Assembly (NCBI RefSeq): GCF_002158995.1
Contig: NZ_LOHF01000029.1
Coordinates: 1-42,822 of the forward strand
Direction of reading: 5' to 3'
Source of the DNA: Pseudomonas caspiana
GTDB lineage: Bacteria > Pseudomonadota > Gammaproteobacteria > Pseudomonadales > Pseudomonadaceae
Length of the DNA stretch: 42,822 nucleotides
Shown: piece after piece, positions 42,794-42,822 of the stretch
Position numbering within the stretch: position 1 is the first letter of the stretch
How the letters are laid out: every line of letters starts with the position of its first letter
Notes under the pieces: model-generated
The model's database searches: none
Seen by the model: the letters and a program-made list of their open reading frames with translations, nothing else
What the model was told of the DNA's origin: nothing
Program-made: the position numbers and the translations under genes

Positions 42794-42822
42794 CTGTAGG
42801 AGCTTACGAGCCCCGCGAGGCA
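42794..42822. repeat. REP arm cut by the window edge
   Basis: CTGTAGGAGCTTACGAGCCC continues as CGCGAGGCA and matches the arm at 10863-10890 with two differences. Its inverted partner should lie just beyond the right end. Confidence 0.7.

Overview
The window looks like chromosomal DNA of a plant- or soil-associated Pseudomonas (P. syringae / P. fluorescens lineage). Support for this comes from high-GC coding with strong Shine-Dalgarno sites, many REP-type palindromes of the known Pseudomonas style (GTGGGAGC.. or GTAGGAGC.. outer arms, and GTGGGACCGGCTTTAGCC), and a PsmE-type alginate epimerase. No rRNA, tRNA, transposase, integrase or CRISPR array was seen. It reads as an accessory-rich but intact chromosomal region with about 29 protein genes and no obvious pseudogene.

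Left part (1-10764): a 1871-residue secreted mannuronan C5-epimerase. It has a catalytic A-module, several RTX R-modules, two cadherin/Ig-like modules and an internal SGNH (sialate-acetylesterase-like) domain. Facing it tail to tail is an overlapping type I secretion operon (ABC transporter, HlyD-type adaptor, TolC-type outer-membrane channel), very probably its exporter. Together they could modify exported alginate outside the cell by epimerising mannuronate and removing acetyl groups.

Redox block (11185-15700): a probable operon of MDR-family oxidoreductase, secreted MRJP/yellow-like beta-propeller and NfsB nitroreductase, divergent from a LysR regulator, followed by a GNAT acetyltransferase. 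Metal block (15747-21639): DUF2946-like His/Met-rich membrane protein, PepSY membrane protein with a His/Met loop, SCO protein and PCu(A)C copper chaperone in one leftward unit. It diverges from a TonB-dependent siderophore-type receptor with an STN domain. A Fur-like box and a strong 32-nt dyad lie in the gaps. Next come an NTF2/SnoaL-like protein and the catalase-peroxidase KatG, with an OxyR-like site upstream.

Catabolic part (24941-42744): a LysR/SDR divergent pair; a D-tartrate dehydratase-like enzyme with a DctA-like carrier and a divergent LysR; a PhoD-like phosphatase; an ArsR regulator divergent from an MFS carrier; an unrecognised secreted protein; a LysR divergent from an ACS-family MFS permease that is translationally coupled to a glucarate dehydratase-like enzyme; and an NCS1 (hydantoin/allantoin-type) permease divergent from a GntR/FCD regulator and a hydantoin-racemase-family enzyme. 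The last pair shares two copies of a GTATAC-centred operator candidate. The repeated layout of transporter plus enzyme plus divergent regulator suggests several small, substrate-inducible uptake and degradation modules for sugar acids, tartrate and hydantoin-like compounds.
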